In this document: piece by piece, positions 1-8,532 of the stretch
Position numbering within the stretch: the stretch's first letter is position 1
Layout of the letters: the number at the start of each line of letters is the position of its first letter
Assembly (NCBI GenBank): GCA_023228025.1
Contig: JALOCD010000004.1
Coordinates: 1 to 64,000 of the forward strand
Direction: 5' to 3'
Length of the DNA: 64,000 bases
Origin: Prolixibacteraceae bacterium
GTDB lineage: Bacteria; Bacteroidota; Bacteroidia; Bacteroidales; Prolixibacteraceae
Translations under genes and position numbers: made by a program
Notes under the pieces: model-generated
Databases searched by the model: none
The model's input: only the letters and a program-made list of their open reading frames with translations
What the model was told of the DNA's origin: nothing

Positions 1-126
1 AAAAAACCAAATGGGATTAGGATGAGAAGCACTCTGGCCCAACCAAGGGAGGGCTTGCTAATTTTGCTCATGAAATTGTATCTAAGTGACTGTTAATATT
101 CCTGATACGAAGTTAGGAATGAAGCG

Positions 127-753
127 TTAGCGTAAATACTCGCTTACTGCTTTCCTAATCCCGGCTTTAACGCTCTCCCATGTTTGATGTTTGAAACTAA
201 CAGGAGTATCACTTTCATCTGCATCAACAAAATAAGTGATCGCGTGAGGTATACTTATCGCAAGCATCTGACTTGGGAATTTTTGTTTGTGCCAGTCCAT
301 CATTTGCTGTAAAGAATAATGCTGAAGCAATTCGTAAATATCCCAAAAGTCCTTTTTCTTTCCACGCCCTAGAACAGCCTGTATTTTCATTGCCGCTATA
401 TCTGCGCTACTATAGAACCTGATTCCATCCGCCTCTTCAATGGATGAAATTGGCATATGAGGATAATAAACGAGATCCACTTTAATGTCATCAATAAAAC
501 AGAATATCCCAAAATACGTATGTTGCTGTTTGTAGACAAACCTCTCTTTGAAATATTTTTCCAAATCATTGACTAATAGAGACTGGTCAAATTTTTCATG
601 AAAAAACAGATCAAGATCAATAGAACTCCTGTGACCGTATCGTAAAGATAGAGCAGTCCCGCCTACCAATGAAAATGGTTGCAGTGATGGAAGAACCATC
701 AGTTCCTTTAGTAAGGAAAAAGTCCTGGGTTCAACTGTCTTAATGTATAACAT
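127..753 (-). CDS. AbiEii/AbiGii-family nucleotidyltransferase toxin-like protein
   Basis: 208 residues. The region around residues 30-50 carries the nucleotidyltransferase signature of AbiEii-type proteins: GGTALSLRYGHRSSIDLDLF, the Gly-Gly plus Asp-x-Asp core that binds NTP and metal. Residues near 115-135 (ADIAAMKIQAV followed by KKDFWDIYELL) match the second conserved block of the family. Known AbiEii members transfer nucleotides to tRNA 3' ends and act as toxins in type IV toxin-antitoxin or phage-abortive systems; action here is inferred. The start overlaps the end of the upstream small gene by 46 bp, so the two are translationally coupled. The stop lies close to the window start. Shorter than AbiEii of Lactococcus or Streptococcus (about 300 aa) but typical of the short Bacteroidota form. 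Confidence 0.75.
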   Translation of the reverse strand: MLYIKTVEPRTFSLLKELMVLPSLQPFSLVGGTALSLRYGHRSSIDLDLFFHEKFDQSLLVNDLEKYFKERFVYKQQHTYFGIFCFIDDIKVDLVYYPHMPISSIEEADGIRFYSSADIAAMKIQAVLGRGKKKDFWDIYELLQHYSLQQMMDWHKQKFPSQMLAISIPHAITYFVDADESDTPVSFKHQTWESVKAGIRKAVSEYLR

Positions 754-1010
754 CTAAATTCATCGATGGGTTTATCAATGATTGCACTGGCAAAATAAAT
801 GGTGTGCAATGGTAGAAATTTGGCTTTCAACAACGCCTCCGTTACTTTTTCATCGCCGTAATACCGACGGCACTGGCGGATATCTTCCACATCGCCCCGC
901 TCGAAAACCCTCTCAATAACGAAGTTGGCCTTGGCATCGTAGTCGATCTGCTCAAAGTTCACATCCCAGAAGATGCGCTTGGCGAATTTGGGTTTTGGCT
1001 TGCTATCCAT
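708..1010 (-). CDS. Small partner of AbiEii-like protein (DUF6922-like, putative antitoxin)
   Basis: 100 residues, soluble and charged, beginning MDSKPKPKFAKRIFWDVNFE. The opening 'FWDVNFEQIDYDAKANFVIERVFERGD' pattern (W-D-V, then I/V-ERVFERG) resembles the short proteins usually found directly upstream of AbiEii-like nucleotidyltransferases in Bacteroidota (DUF6922 group, from memory). It overlaps the toxin-like gene by 46 bp in a different frame, the usual arrangement of an antitoxin followed by its toxin. No DNA-binding helix-turn-helix is obvious by eye. The antitoxin role is inferred from position only. Confidence 0.6.
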   Translation of the reverse strand: MDSKPKPKFAKRIFWDVNFEQIDYDAKANFVIERVFERGDVEDIRQCRRYYGDEKVTEALLKAKFLPLHTIYFASAIIDKPIDEFRCYTLRQLNPGLFPY

Positions 1011-1061
1011 ACTGCTAAATTAATCAAATCTAACTTCAATTGTAATTTCACTTTCGAAATG

Positions 1062-1100
1062 CCCATTTTCACATTTTCACATTTCCCAATTTCAAATTGT
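1062..1100. repeat. Short 7-8 nt period intergenic array (word ATTTTCAC)
   Basis: Between the antitoxin-like gene and the stop of mnmA the words ATTTTCAC, ATTTTCAC, ATTTCCCA, ATTTCAAA follow each other. It is one of the arrays of this kind in the window. It is short and unpaired. Confidence 0.6.
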
Positions 1101-1109
1101 CCGAAATGC

Positions 1110-2288
1110 CTAAGCAATCACTCCCGATCCTATCAATTCCTCCCCATCGTACCAGGCAGCAAACTGTCCTGAGGTAACCCCCCGTTGTTCCTGGTCGAAA
1201 AGAATGTATGCGCCATCTTCCTCCATAATCATGGTGCCCTTTTCCAGTGGTTGACGGTAACGAATCCTTACCAGGAAGCTGAACTCCTCACCAGGGTTCA
1301 ATGCCCTGTCGGGTCGAATCCAGTGAATTTCTTCTTTGGCGATGAATAGTCCTGGACGATAAAGCCCTGGATGTTCTTTCCCTTCGCCGACATAAACAAT
1401 GTTCCGGACCACATCGATGGCAAGTACAAACAATGGTTCCGTGAAACCACCGATATTCAAACCCTTTCGCTGTCCGATGGTATAATAATGAGCTCCGTTG
1501 TGCTCGCCGATCACACTTCCCTGCCAGGGCTTAAATGGAAAAGCGGAGGTCAGTTTCGGCAGATTATCCCTGTTTTTCTCCAGTTTCTTCCTGGCTGAAA
1601 AATCTGCCGGGATGAGTATTACATTCCCCTTTTTTGGCTCCAGTTTCTGCTGTAGAAATACCGGAAGATCGACCTTCCCTACAAAGCAGATACCCTGAGA
1701 ATCTTTTCGTTCGGCAGTGACCAGTCCCTGTTCCCTGGCAATCTTCCTTACTGCAGGTTTCAGCAAATGTCCGATTGGGAAGAGTGACTTCGAAAGTTGG
1801 TATTGGTTCAACTGACAGAGAAAATAGCTTTGATCCTTGTTGGGGTCAATTCCCTCTAGCAAACGAAAGGTCGGGATTCCATCTATCTCAATCACTTCTC
1901 TCCTGCAGTAGTGACCAGTTGCCACAAAATCGGCACCCAGTTCGAGGGCCTTTTGCATGAAAATATCAAACTTGATCTCCCTGTTGCACAAAACATCAGG
2001 ATTAGGGGTTCGCCCCTTTTCGTACTCCGAGAACATGTAGTCCACCACACGTGCACGGTAATAGTCTGAAAGATCAACAATATGAAATGGGATATCCAGT
2101 TTTTTGGCAGTCATTTCCGCGAAAATCACATCATCTTCCCAGGCACATTCCGCCGTTAGGCTACCTGTCGTCTCCTTCCAGTTGATCATGAAAAGGGCAA
2201 AAATATCGTATCCCTGCTCTTTCAACAGATACGCGGCTACACTTGAATCAACACCACCCGACAGACCAATACAAACTTTCTTGCTCAT
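1110..2288 (-). CDS. mnmA: tRNA-specific 2-thiouridylase MnmA
   Basis: 392 residues. MnmA adenylates U34 of tRNA Lys, Glu and Gln and inserts sulfur to make the 2-thio group, in the cytoplasm. The PP-loop SGGVDSS is at residues 10-16. The two catalytic cysteines are C101 (NPDVLCN) and C201 (SQGICFVG), matching C102/C199 of the E. coli enzyme. The ATG-binding and tRNA-binding blocks GHYCRRE and DQSYFL are present, and the C-terminal beta-barrel ends with the usual SGQFAAWYDGE. Length and start fit the family. It is transcribed away from hydE, with a 76-bp shared upstream region containing a good promoter for this strand. Confidence 0.97.
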   Translation of the reverse strand: MSKKVCIGLSGGVDSSVAAYLLKEQGYDIFALFMINWKETTGSLTAECAWEDDVIFAEMTAKKLDIPFHIVDLSDYYRARVVDYMFSEYEKGRTPNPDVLCNREIKFDIFMQKALELGADFVATGHYCRREVIEIDGIPTFRLLEGIDPNKDQSYFLCQLNQYQLSKSLFPIGHLLKPAVRKIAREQGLVTAERKDSQGICFVGKVDLPVFLQQKLEPKKGNVILIPADFSARKKLEKNRDNLPKLTSAFPFKPWQGSVIGEHNGAHYYTIGQRKGLNIGGFTEPLFVLAIDVVRNIVYVGEGKEHPGLYRPGLFIAKEEIHWIRPDRALNPGEEFSFLVRIRYRQPLEKGTMIMEEDGAYILFDQEQRGVTSGQFAAWYDGEELIGSGVIA

Positions 2289-2305
2289 CTTCTCATTTAG
2301 AATTG

Positions 2306-2338
2306 CAAAAATAGTTCTTTTCGGTGCAATTCAACAAA
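2306..2338 (-). promoter_or_regulatory. Bacteroidota-type promoter for mnmA
   Basis: On the minus strand a -7 box TATTTTTG (2313 to 2306) is preceded 21 nt upstream by TTTG (2338 to 2335). This matches the Bacteroidota consensus TTTG-N19-21-TAnnTTTG. The start codon lies about 18 nt past the box. Confidence 0.6.
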
Positions 2339-2351
2339 AACAGGCAAATGT

Positions 2352-2359
2352 GTATCTTT
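2352..2359 (+). promoter_or_regulatory. -7 box of hydE promoter, nearly leaderless
   Basis: TATCTTTG sits five bases before the hydE ATG at 2365. If transcription starts about 6-7 nt past the box, the message begins at or next to the start codon. No clear TTTG is found 19-21 nt upstream. Confidence 0.5.
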
Positions 2360-2364
2360 GTGAC

Positions 2365-3450
2365 ATGCCGACAATCAACGAAATCCTGGACCAAAAGCTC
2401 TTTTCCAAAGAAAATCTGGTCACCCTTCTCAATGCAGAAGGGGCCGACGGATTGCTTTTGTTGCAAAAAGCCGGGGAAATGAAACTGCAAACCGTCGGCA
2501 ACAAAGTCTATTTCAGGGGACTCATCGAACTCTCCAATGTTTGCGAAAAAGATTGCTTCTACTGCGGGATTCGAAGGTCAAACAAGAAGGTACAACGCTA
2601 CAATCTGACCGATGAGGAGGTTTTGGAGGCAGCACGCTTTGCCTACAGGGAAAGATACGGATCGATTGTTATTCAATCTGGTGAGGTCACCAACGAAACT
2701 TTTGTGGCTAGAATTGAGCGACTGATAACTGAGATCAAACAATTGAGCGACAACAAGCTAGGCATCACCCTTTCGCTGGGAGAACAGTCTGAGGAGGTTT
2801 ACCGGCACTGGTTCACTGCAGGGGCCCACCGCTACCTGCTACGGATCGAAAGCAGCAATCCAGAACTCTACCGAAAGTTACATCCCGGGGATGGCCTGCA
2901 CACCTATGAGCAGCGGTTTGAGGCGCTAACTCTCCTTAAAAAAATCGGCTATCAGACAGGAACCGGGGTCATGATCGGAACCCCCTTCCAAATGCTGGAA
3001 GACCTGGCCGGCGATCTGTTGTTTTTCAGAAAATTCGACATCGACATGGTTGGCATGGGCCCCTTTGTCGAACACGACGATACACCCTTCAACACTCCTC
3101 AGCCAGATGCATTGCCGCTTTCCGCCAGGTTTAATCTGTCACTGAAAATGGTGGCTATCCTGCGCCTGATGATGCCCGATATCAACATTGCAGCCACAAC
3201 AGCTCTGCAAGCCATCGATCCGCTGGGCAGAGAGAAGGCTGTCAAGGCCGGGGCCAATATCATTATGCCCAACATCACCCCCGGCAGCTACCGCAACAAC
3301 TACCTGCTGTACAACAACAAACCCTGCACCGACGAGGAGCCCGAACAATGTACGGGTTGCCTGGATGCAAGGCTGGCGCTGGCTGATAGTGAGATAGGTT
3401 ACAATGAGTGGGGGGACTCCAAACACTTCAGCAAAAAGGATAAAGGATAA
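2365..3450 (+). CDS. hydE: [FeFe] hydrogenase H-cluster radical SAM maturase HydE
   Basis: 361 residues from the ATG at 2365; an in-frame extension to 2104 lies antisense to mnmA and is not used. HydE is a radical SAM enzyme that helps build the diiron subcluster of [FeFe] hydrogenase. The CxxxCxxC motif is C60, C64, C67 (CEKDCFYC), followed by GIRRSNKKVQRYNL as in HydE. A second cysteine set C321-x7-C329-x2-C332 has the spacing known for the optional second Fe-S cluster of Thermotoga HydE. The last residues KKDKG and the TAA are encoded by a 7-nt repeat array, so the tail is repeat-derived. hydF, hydG and hydrogenase genes are not in the window. HydE-like proteins with other roles exist, so substrate is inferred. 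Confidence 0.88.
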   Translation: MPTINEILDQKLFSKENLVTLLNAEGADGLLLLQKAGEMKLQTVGNKVYFRGLIELSNVCEKDCFYCGIRRSNKKVQRYNLTDEEVLEAARFAYRERYGSIVIQSGEVTNETFVARIERLITEIKQLSDNKLGITLSLGEQSEEVYRHWFTAGAHRYLLRIESSNPELYRKLHPGDGLHTYEQRFEALTLLKKIGYQTGTGVMIGTPFQMLEDLAGDLLFFRKFDIDMVGMGPFVEHDDTPFNTPQPDALPLSARFNLSLKMVAILRLMMPDINIAATTALQAIDPLGREKAVKAGANIIMPNITPGSYRNNYLLYNNKPCTDEEPEQCTGCLDARLALADSEIGYNEWGDSKHFSKKDKG

Positions 3451-3562
3451 AGTAAAAAGGATAAAGTAAGAACGCTACGAGCAAGATTTCGAATGAAACC
3501 GAGTTTGCATTCATTAAACGTGCGGGGCTCACTTTATCCTTTTTACTTTATCCTTTATCCTT
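3436..3562. repeat. Inverted pair of 7-nt arrays (GATAAAG) between convergent genes
   Basis: The left arm 3436-3467 and right arm 3531-3562 are a perfect 32-bp inverted repeat built of the word GATAAAG with one TAAAAAG variant. They enclose 63 nt of unlike sequence. The left arm contains the hydE stop codon (3448-3450) and the right arm supplies the stop codon of the phosphoesterase (3561-3563). The pair could form a long hairpin in either transcript and act as a bidirectional terminator; that is inference. Confidence 0.9.
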
Positions 3563-4571
3563 ATTGCTTCTTTATTGGTACAAGGAACGAATCCGGATAC
3601 GAGCACTTGTAAACAATATTGCCGCCTTTTTCATGAATCCAGGTATCGAAGGTTCGTTTGCCCTCTTTCAGCACGATTACCCTGCCACCATCAGGAAGGT
3701 CGCCATAGGCATTTTCGCCACCCGAACAGCGGCCAAAAGCTAATGCAACATTGTGTGAAACGCCGATATAATCGTTGGTATGATCATGACCTACAAACGT
3801 TCCCATCACATCGTTGCTTTCTAGCATGGCAGCAAACATTCCTGAATTAGCATCCGGACAACTGACGCGTTCATTCTTCACTCCGATGGGTTTGACATCT
3901 TTATTGTCCCATGCTTCGTTATATTCGGTAAAAGGAATGTGAAAAAAGGCTAGCGCCGAAAGTGGTTTCCCTCCATTTTTCTGGGTATAGGCGGCACTGA
4001 TTTTCTGGTACCACACAATTTGATCCAATCCAAACCAATCGTAGCCATCAACCCTGTCCTCAATTCTGCTGTGCGAATTAGAATCCAACCCATAGATCAC
4101 AGCTTTGGTTATGTGATCTTTACCTAAAACCGGCAGTGCAAAATTGGATGCCCCGCGTATTCCCTTTTGCATTGTTGTTAGACAATGTGGCATTTTCTTA
4201 AGCATTTCGACCAGCTGCTCCCTGGTACTTCCGTACTCTTCATCGTGGTTGCCAAGCACCAATGCCCAATGCAGTTTGCGGGCGGCAAACAGCTTTTCAA
4301 ATTGTTGATAAACTTCCAAAGCATTACTTTTGACAACAATATCACCGGTGAGCATTACCAAATCAGGTCGTTCAGCATCCACAATTTCCGACATCAAATT
4401 AAAAACTGGATCATTGTATCCATGTTTGTAGTCGATGTGCATGTCGGTAAACTGAATGATCTTGAATTCACCTGCCTCGCTGAACCGTAGTTTTTGGGCA
4501 TTGACTAGTCCTGCCATTCCGAGAAGCATTACCAACAATAGAAGTTTAAAAATTCTAATCTCGGTTCTCAT
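3561..4571 (-). CDS. Secreted metallophosphoesterase (calcineurin-like)
   Basis: 336 residues from the ATG at 4571; eight earlier residues to 4595 are encoded by repeat DNA and are doubtful. An N-terminal signal peptide (MRTEIRIFKLLLLVMLLGMA, cleavage after VNAQ) precedes a calcineurin-type metallophosphatase domain. The metal ligands are visible in order: FTDMH, TGDIV, LGNHDE, the HIPFTEY region and FVGHDH. This is the purple acid phosphatase/DUF-like group found in Bacteroidota periplasm; the substrate is unknown. It follows a GNAT and a ChaN-like gene on the same strand, with a repeat array in between. Its stop codon lies inside the inverted array shared with hydE. Confidence 0.85.
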   Translation of the reverse strand: MRTEIRIFKLLLLVMLLGMAGLVNAQKLRFSEAGEFKIIQFTDMHIDYKHGYNDPVFNLMSEIVDAERPDLVMLTGDIVVKSNALEVYQQFEKLFAARKLHWALVLGNHDEEYGSTREQLVEMLKKMPHCLTTMQKGIRGASNFALPVLGKDHITKAVIYGLDSNSHSRIEDRVDGYDWFGLDQIVWYQKISAAYTQKNGGKPLSALAFFHIPFTEYNEAWDNKDVKPIGVKNERVSCPDANSGMFAAMLESNDVMGTFVGHDHTNDYIGVSHNVALAFGRCSGGENAYGDLPDGGRVIVLKEGKRTFDTWIHEKGGNIVYKCSYPDSFLVPIKKQ

Positions 4572-4572
4572 C

Positions 4573-4613
4573 TTCCAATTTTCACATTTACACATTTTCC
4601 AATTTCCACATTA
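4573..4613. repeat. 7-nt period array (TTTCACA/TTTCCAAT words)
   Basis: Heptamers TTCCAAT, TTTCACA, TTTACAC, ATTTTCC, AATTTCC follow one another between the GNAT stop and the phosphoesterase start. The array creates an upstream in-frame ATG at 4595 for the phosphoesterase that is probably not the native start. Confidence 0.65.
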
Positions 4614-5153
4614 TCAACTCCTGGAATACCTGTAATAAACCCTCTCCTGAAATTGTTCCGTTGAAACCTTCAGTAGTTCAGCATCCCAATCGACATGGTC
4701 CGAGAATAGTAACATGGGTACCAGGGATTCGCCTTTGCGGTAGGGAGGCTGATGATAATAAACCGGCAGGGCATTGAATCCGGCCCGATTGTAAAAGCCG
4801 ACTCTCTGAGTACTCATTGAATCGTAGGGAATCTCCACTTCCAGCAAAAGAGGCTTCCCCTCTCGTTGCAAATGCTGCAGCACCGCAGCGCCAAAGCCTT
4901 TTTTGCGTTGCGCAGGAAAAATAGCCAGATGCTCTATGTAACGGAAATGATTAAATTTCCAATATATGACAAAACCAACGACTACCTCCTCAACAAGGAC
5001 GGCAGTAAAAAACATATCCTGATCGTTCAACATTCGCAGCAGATCGCTGGTCATTCTTCGCTCCTCATAAGGGAAAGATTCGGTGTAGAGGCCCAGAAGA
5101 TCCTGAAGATGCCGGTGCGAACCCGACTGAATTCGTTCAAATTGTAGATCCAT
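4614..5153 (-). CDS. GNAT-family N-acetyltransferase
   Basis: 179 residues from the ATG at 5153. A TTG at 5213 in the same frame would add 20 residues, but the family fold begins at FERIQSGSHRHLQDLLGLY, so the ATG is preferred. The acetyl-CoA pyrophosphate loop is RKKGFGAAVLQHL (around residues 85-100), preceded by the strand IEHLAIFP; the C-terminal strand pattern VGFYNRAGFNALP is the usual GNAT motif B. Acceptor substrate unknown. It lies 72 bp after the ChaN-like gene on the same strand and probably shares its transcript. Confidence 0.85.
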   Translation of the reverse strand: MDLQFERIQSGSHRHLQDLLGLYTESFPYEERRMTSDLLRMLNDQDMFFTAVLVEEVVVGFVIYWKFNHFRYIEHLAIFPAQRKKGFGAAVLQHLQREGKPLLLEVEIPYDSMSTQRVGFYNRAGFNALPVYYHQPPYRKGESLVPMLLFSDHVDWDAELLKVSTEQFQERVYYRYSRS

Positions 5154-5225
5154 ATCATAAGGATTATGCAAATAGTAATTAAATCCATCAATATGGTTCG
5201 TAAGGGTAACCAAGTGGAACTCTTT

Positions 5226-6101
5226 TTAAGGACGATAGGTTTTGCTCAGCGAGGTGGGTGTGATAAGGATAAAATCCCCGAGTCCGGTATTCTCTTTGGA
5301 GAGGTCATCGACAGAATCTTGTTCCGTTGATCCTATGGTAACCACCTTCAAGCCAGGACGCGCTTGTTTCAGGTACCATTCGATTGCCGTGTGGTTATCG
5401 CTGTGGTAGGAGCCGTTGTAGTGAACAAAGGTTTGACCGGAGGATAGATTTTTTAAGATGAAATAAGCCATGGTGGCATCCTTGATGGCCTGGGATTTTG
5501 GAAGATTCTCCCCGCCATGCCCCTTTGCCGCCGCAAAAATATCGGCATAACATTTCAAAGTTTTGTCATAGGCAATCGGAAGCGGGGCGATCCATCTTCT
5601 TGCCTCAGGCTCAATGCTGTCAAGTTTTTCCAGCCCTCTGGTGTAGACCATGTTGGCATATCTTCTGGGTACATTGGTGGCAATAAATTTCAGCTTGTTT
5701 TTCTTGGCAAAATCAAGCAGCGGTTTGTAATCACTTGGGAAATTGGTCCAGAGTTTACATTCATCCTTGAAAGTTTTCTCCGTCAGCGACCCAGACAGAT
5801 ATTCATTCACAACGACCTGATCATCTGCCTCAAACATCTCCGCCCCAAGGATCAAATTTTCCTTTTTTGTTTCGTACAAATCTTTGGTAAGCTCCTGTTC
5901 AAGCCAATGGTCGATCGGATTGTCATGCTGCTCCCCGAACAGAACCACATCAGCTTCTCTGGCCTGTTCCAGCATTTTAGCATAGTGGCACTCTTTGCCG
6001 TTCGCATCAAAAATCATGTAGGCATTCTTGTCACTCTTAAAGGCAAGCAATGCCACAACAGCCACCATGATTAAAATAATTTTATGCATTGTATAAAACA
6101 T
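5226..6101 (-). CDS. ChaN-family lipoprotein/secreted protein (haem-binding uptake, Tiki-like)
   Basis: 291 residues; an alternative ATG at 6089 gives 287. A hydrophobic signal segment (KIILIMVAVVALLAF) is followed by the ChaN hallmark VVLFGEQHDNPIDHWLEQ near residues 52-70, and by NVPRRYANMVYTRGLE and FVHYNGSYHSDNH, the conserved blocks of the family. ChaN of Campylobacter binds haem as a cofacial dimer; related Tiki proteins are metalloproteases. Without the usual lipobox cysteine, the protein is likely periplasmic rather than lipidated. It is first of a three-gene run with GNAT and phosphoesterase. Confidence 0.82.
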   Translation of the reverse strand: MFYTMHKIILIMVAVVALLAFKSDKNAYMIFDANGKECHYAKMLEQAREADVVLFGEQHDNPIDHWLEQELTKDLYETKKENLILGAEMFEADDQVVVNEYLSGSLTEKTFKDECKLWTNFPSDYKPLLDFAKKNKLKFIATNVPRRYANMVYTRGLEKLDSIEPEARRWIAPLPIAYDKTLKCYADIFAAAKGHGGENLPKSQAIKDATMAYFILKNLSSGQTFVHYNGSYHSDNHTAIEWYLKQARPGLKVVTIGSTEQDSVDDLSKENTGLGDFILITPTSLSKTYRP

Positions 6102-6114
6102 TAGATTTGAATCT

Positions 6115-6122
6115 CAAAGATA
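6115..6122 (-). promoter_or_regulatory. -7 box upstream of ChaN-like gene
   Basis: TATCTTTG read on the minus strand, ending 13 nt before the ATG at 6101. The matching TTTG upstream is not clear. Confidence 0.4.
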
Positions 6123-6258
6123 TCATTTTCACGGTATATTTGGATCAACTTTTGCGTTGGTTTGTCTCATGGCAACAAAGAATGAACTATTTTTGCCATT
6201 GCTTTGTTTATTGAATATCATAAGGTACCTCATTGCACTTTCAATAACCTAAAATACT

Positions 6259-8415
6259 ATGTCAACTTTCTTCAAAAGATTGGTAAAAGGAGCTACCGTT
6301 GAATCGAGGTTGTTGCTTGCATTTCTACCAATGATCGTCGCAATGATACTGATCGACAGCTACCTGGATCAATCATCCATATTATCAAGCCTATCCTTCC
6401 TCGCAACTTTCATACTAAAATTCGTTTTAGCGATCCCGGTAATGGTCATCATCATCTATGGTATGTCAAAATTACTGGATCAAAAACTATCAAAGACAAA
6501 ACTTGCACTATTGACCAGTGAGGAAAGATTCAGAACAATTTTCGAAAACAATACCTCTGCCATTCTTATCCTGGAAACTGACACAAATGTTTCGATGGTA
6601 AATGACGCTTACTGCAAGCTGACAGGATTTCCCCGTGAAGAGGTCGTTGGTCAAAGCTGGACACGTCTGATTCCTGAATCTGAGCAAAAAAGGTTAACAG
6701 AGTTAAACAAGCTTAGGCTCCAACAATCCACAGATATTCCCAGCAATTATGAATTTCAGTTTATCCGGAAAGATGGAGAGATCAGGGTTGGTATCATGTC
6801 TGTCTTTTACGATCTGCTTATCAACCAAATTGTGGTCTCGTTCACAGATATCACGGAACGGAAGCAGATGGAAATTTCTTTGCGGGAAAGTGAAGAAAGA
6901 TACCGCAAGCTAATTGAAATACAGGGTGAAGGACTTGGAATTGTTGATACAAACGAGCGGTTCATTTTTGCCAATCCGGCTGCGGATAAAATCATGGGAG
7001 TCCCTATTGGAACGCTGGTTGGCAGATCTATGGACGAATTTGTGACCAAAGAGACTTTCGAGAATGTCAGGAAACAGACCATGACGAGACAGGAAGGCAA
7101 TCAAAGCACTTACGAAATGGAGTTTATCCGGCTGGACGGTGAACATAGAATGATGCTTGTTACTGCCACACCGACATTCAATAGCAATGGTGAATTTGAA
7201 GCTACACTTGGTATTTTTCACGACATCACTGACAGGAAAAAAATTGAAAATGAACTCAAAAAGAATGAAGCGGAACTCAAGGCCCTCAATACGACCAAAG
7301 ACAAGTTATTCTCCATTGTTGCACACGATCTGAGGGGACCAATCGGAACATCTGCCGACCTTCTGGAGGTACTGATTGAGAGTTTTGATGCTTTCAGTAA
7401 TGAGGAGCGGTTAAAAATGTTGGATATCCTGAAGAATTCGGCCAAATCAACTTATAATTTATTGGAGACACTTCTGAATTGGGCGATCATTCAAACAGGA
7501 AACATGGTATTTAAACCGGAACTTTTTAACCTGACCCATTGCATAGACACTACCGTTAGAAATTTCGTACCAGCAGCGCTTTCCAAAAATATCACACTGC
7601 TTTATGAACCCGGTGATGAAATATTCAGTTTTGCGGATCAGAATATGATACAGACCGTATTACGAAACCTGATTGGAAATGCCATCAAATATACATTCAG
7701 GGGAGGAACCATTGAGGTAAAATCAGTCAATCAGGGCCACAAAATTGAAATTTCTATCTCGGACAATGGAGTGGGTATGGATGAAGAAACCCGTAAGAAA
7801 CTTTTTGTACAAAACAAACAAGATTCCAAATATGGTACTGAGAATGAAAAGGGTACCGGCCTTGGATTGGTTCTGTGCAAAGAATTTATCGAGAAGCACG
7901 GAGGCCATATCCATGCGGAGAGCGAACCTGGCAGAGGAAGCTCATTCATTTTTGATATCCCCAAAATGCAATCCTATGGGGAAACACTGCCGGGAAAAAT
8001 TCCGGGAGCAAAACCGTGTCACACAAAATTCAACAACGAACTGATTCTGATCGTCGAGGATGAAGACATTAACTATCAGGTATTGTGTTCCATTCTCACC
8101 AGTGTAAGTTTAAAATATGAAAGGGCAATAACCGGCGGGGAGGCTGTTGATAAGTTCTTGCACAATCGTTATGATCTCATTCTGATGGATGTTCAGTTGC
8201 CTGAGATGAATGGATGGGAGGCTACCATGAAGATCAGGGAGAATGATTCTGAAATTCCCATTGTTGCCGTAACAGCATACGCCTCTGATCCTTCAAAGAA
8301 GATGACCATGGAGGCCGGTTGCAATGATTATGTTACGAAACCGATCAACAAAGCTAAATTGGTTCAGATGTTGGAAAAGCATTTGTCGAAGAACAGAATT
8401 GCATCCAACCTATAG
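6259..8415 (+). CDS. Membrane hybrid sensor histidine kinase (PAS-PAS-HisKA-HATPase-REC)
   Basis: 718 residues. Two membrane segments lie at about 17-37 and 45-70 with almost no periplasmic loop, so the signal is probably sensed in the membrane or by the PAS domains. PAS domains at about 90-200 (ending FTDITERKQ) and 210-325 (ending FHDITDRKK) lead into HisKA with the phospho-accepting H356 (FSIVAHDLRGP). The HATPase shows the N box (LRNLIGNAIKYT), G1 (DNGVGMD) and G2 (GTGLGLVLCKEF). A C-terminal receiver carries D644 (LILMDVQLPEMNG) with the K of YVTKPINK. No partner regulator is adjacent, so the output is likely passed to a distant protein. Followed by a terminator shared with the convergent rhamnosidase. 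Confidence 0.95.
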   Translation: MSTFFKRLVKGATVESRLLLAFLPMIVAMILIDSYLDQSSILSSLSFLATFILKFVLAIPVMVIIIYGMSKLLDQKLSKTKLALLTSEERFRTIFENNTSAILILETDTNVSMVNDAYCKLTGFPREEVVGQSWTRLIPESEQKRLTELNKLRLQQSTDIPSNYEFQFIRKDGEIRVGIMSVFYDLLINQIVVSFTDITERKQMEISLRESEERYRKLIEIQGEGLGIVDTNERFIFANPAADKIMGVPIGTLVGRSMDEFVTKETFENVRKQTMTRQEGNQSTYEMEFIRLDGEHRMMLVTATPTFNSNGEFEATLGIFHDITDRKKIENELKKNEAELKALNTTKDKLFSIVAHDLRGPIGTSADLLEVLIESFDAFSNEERLKMLDILKNSAKSTYNLLETLLNWAIIQTGNMVFKPELFNLTHCIDTTVRNFVPAALSKNITLLYEPGDEIFSFADQNMIQTVLRNLIGNAIKYTFRGGTIEVKSVNQGHKIEISISDNGVGMDEETRKKLFVQNKQDSKYGTENEKGTGLGLVLCKEFIEKHGGHIHAESEPGRGSSFIFDIPKMQSYGETLPGKIPGAKPCHTKFNNELILIVEDEDINYQVLCSILTSVSLKYERAITGGEAVDKFLHNRYDLILMDVQLPEMNGWEATMKIRENDSEIPIVAVTAYASDPSKKMTMEAGCNDYVTKPINKAKLVQMLEKHLSKNRIASNL

Positions 8416-8477
8416 TAAGAGTGAGAGAACTACCTGGCCTTAGCTATTGGCGGTAAGCCAATTATAAGACATAAAAA

Positions 8478-8513
8478 AAGGGAGTGAATTTGAATCAATC
8501 ATTTCACTCCCTT
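8478..8513. terminator. Bidirectional terminator between kinase and rhamnosidase
   Basis: An 11-bp perfect stem AAGGGAGTGAA / TTCACTCCCTT with a 14-nt loop; A-run on the left and T-rich on the right, so it can serve both convergent genes. Confidence 0.85.
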
Positions 8514-8532
8514 CTTGTATCATCTGTTGCCC

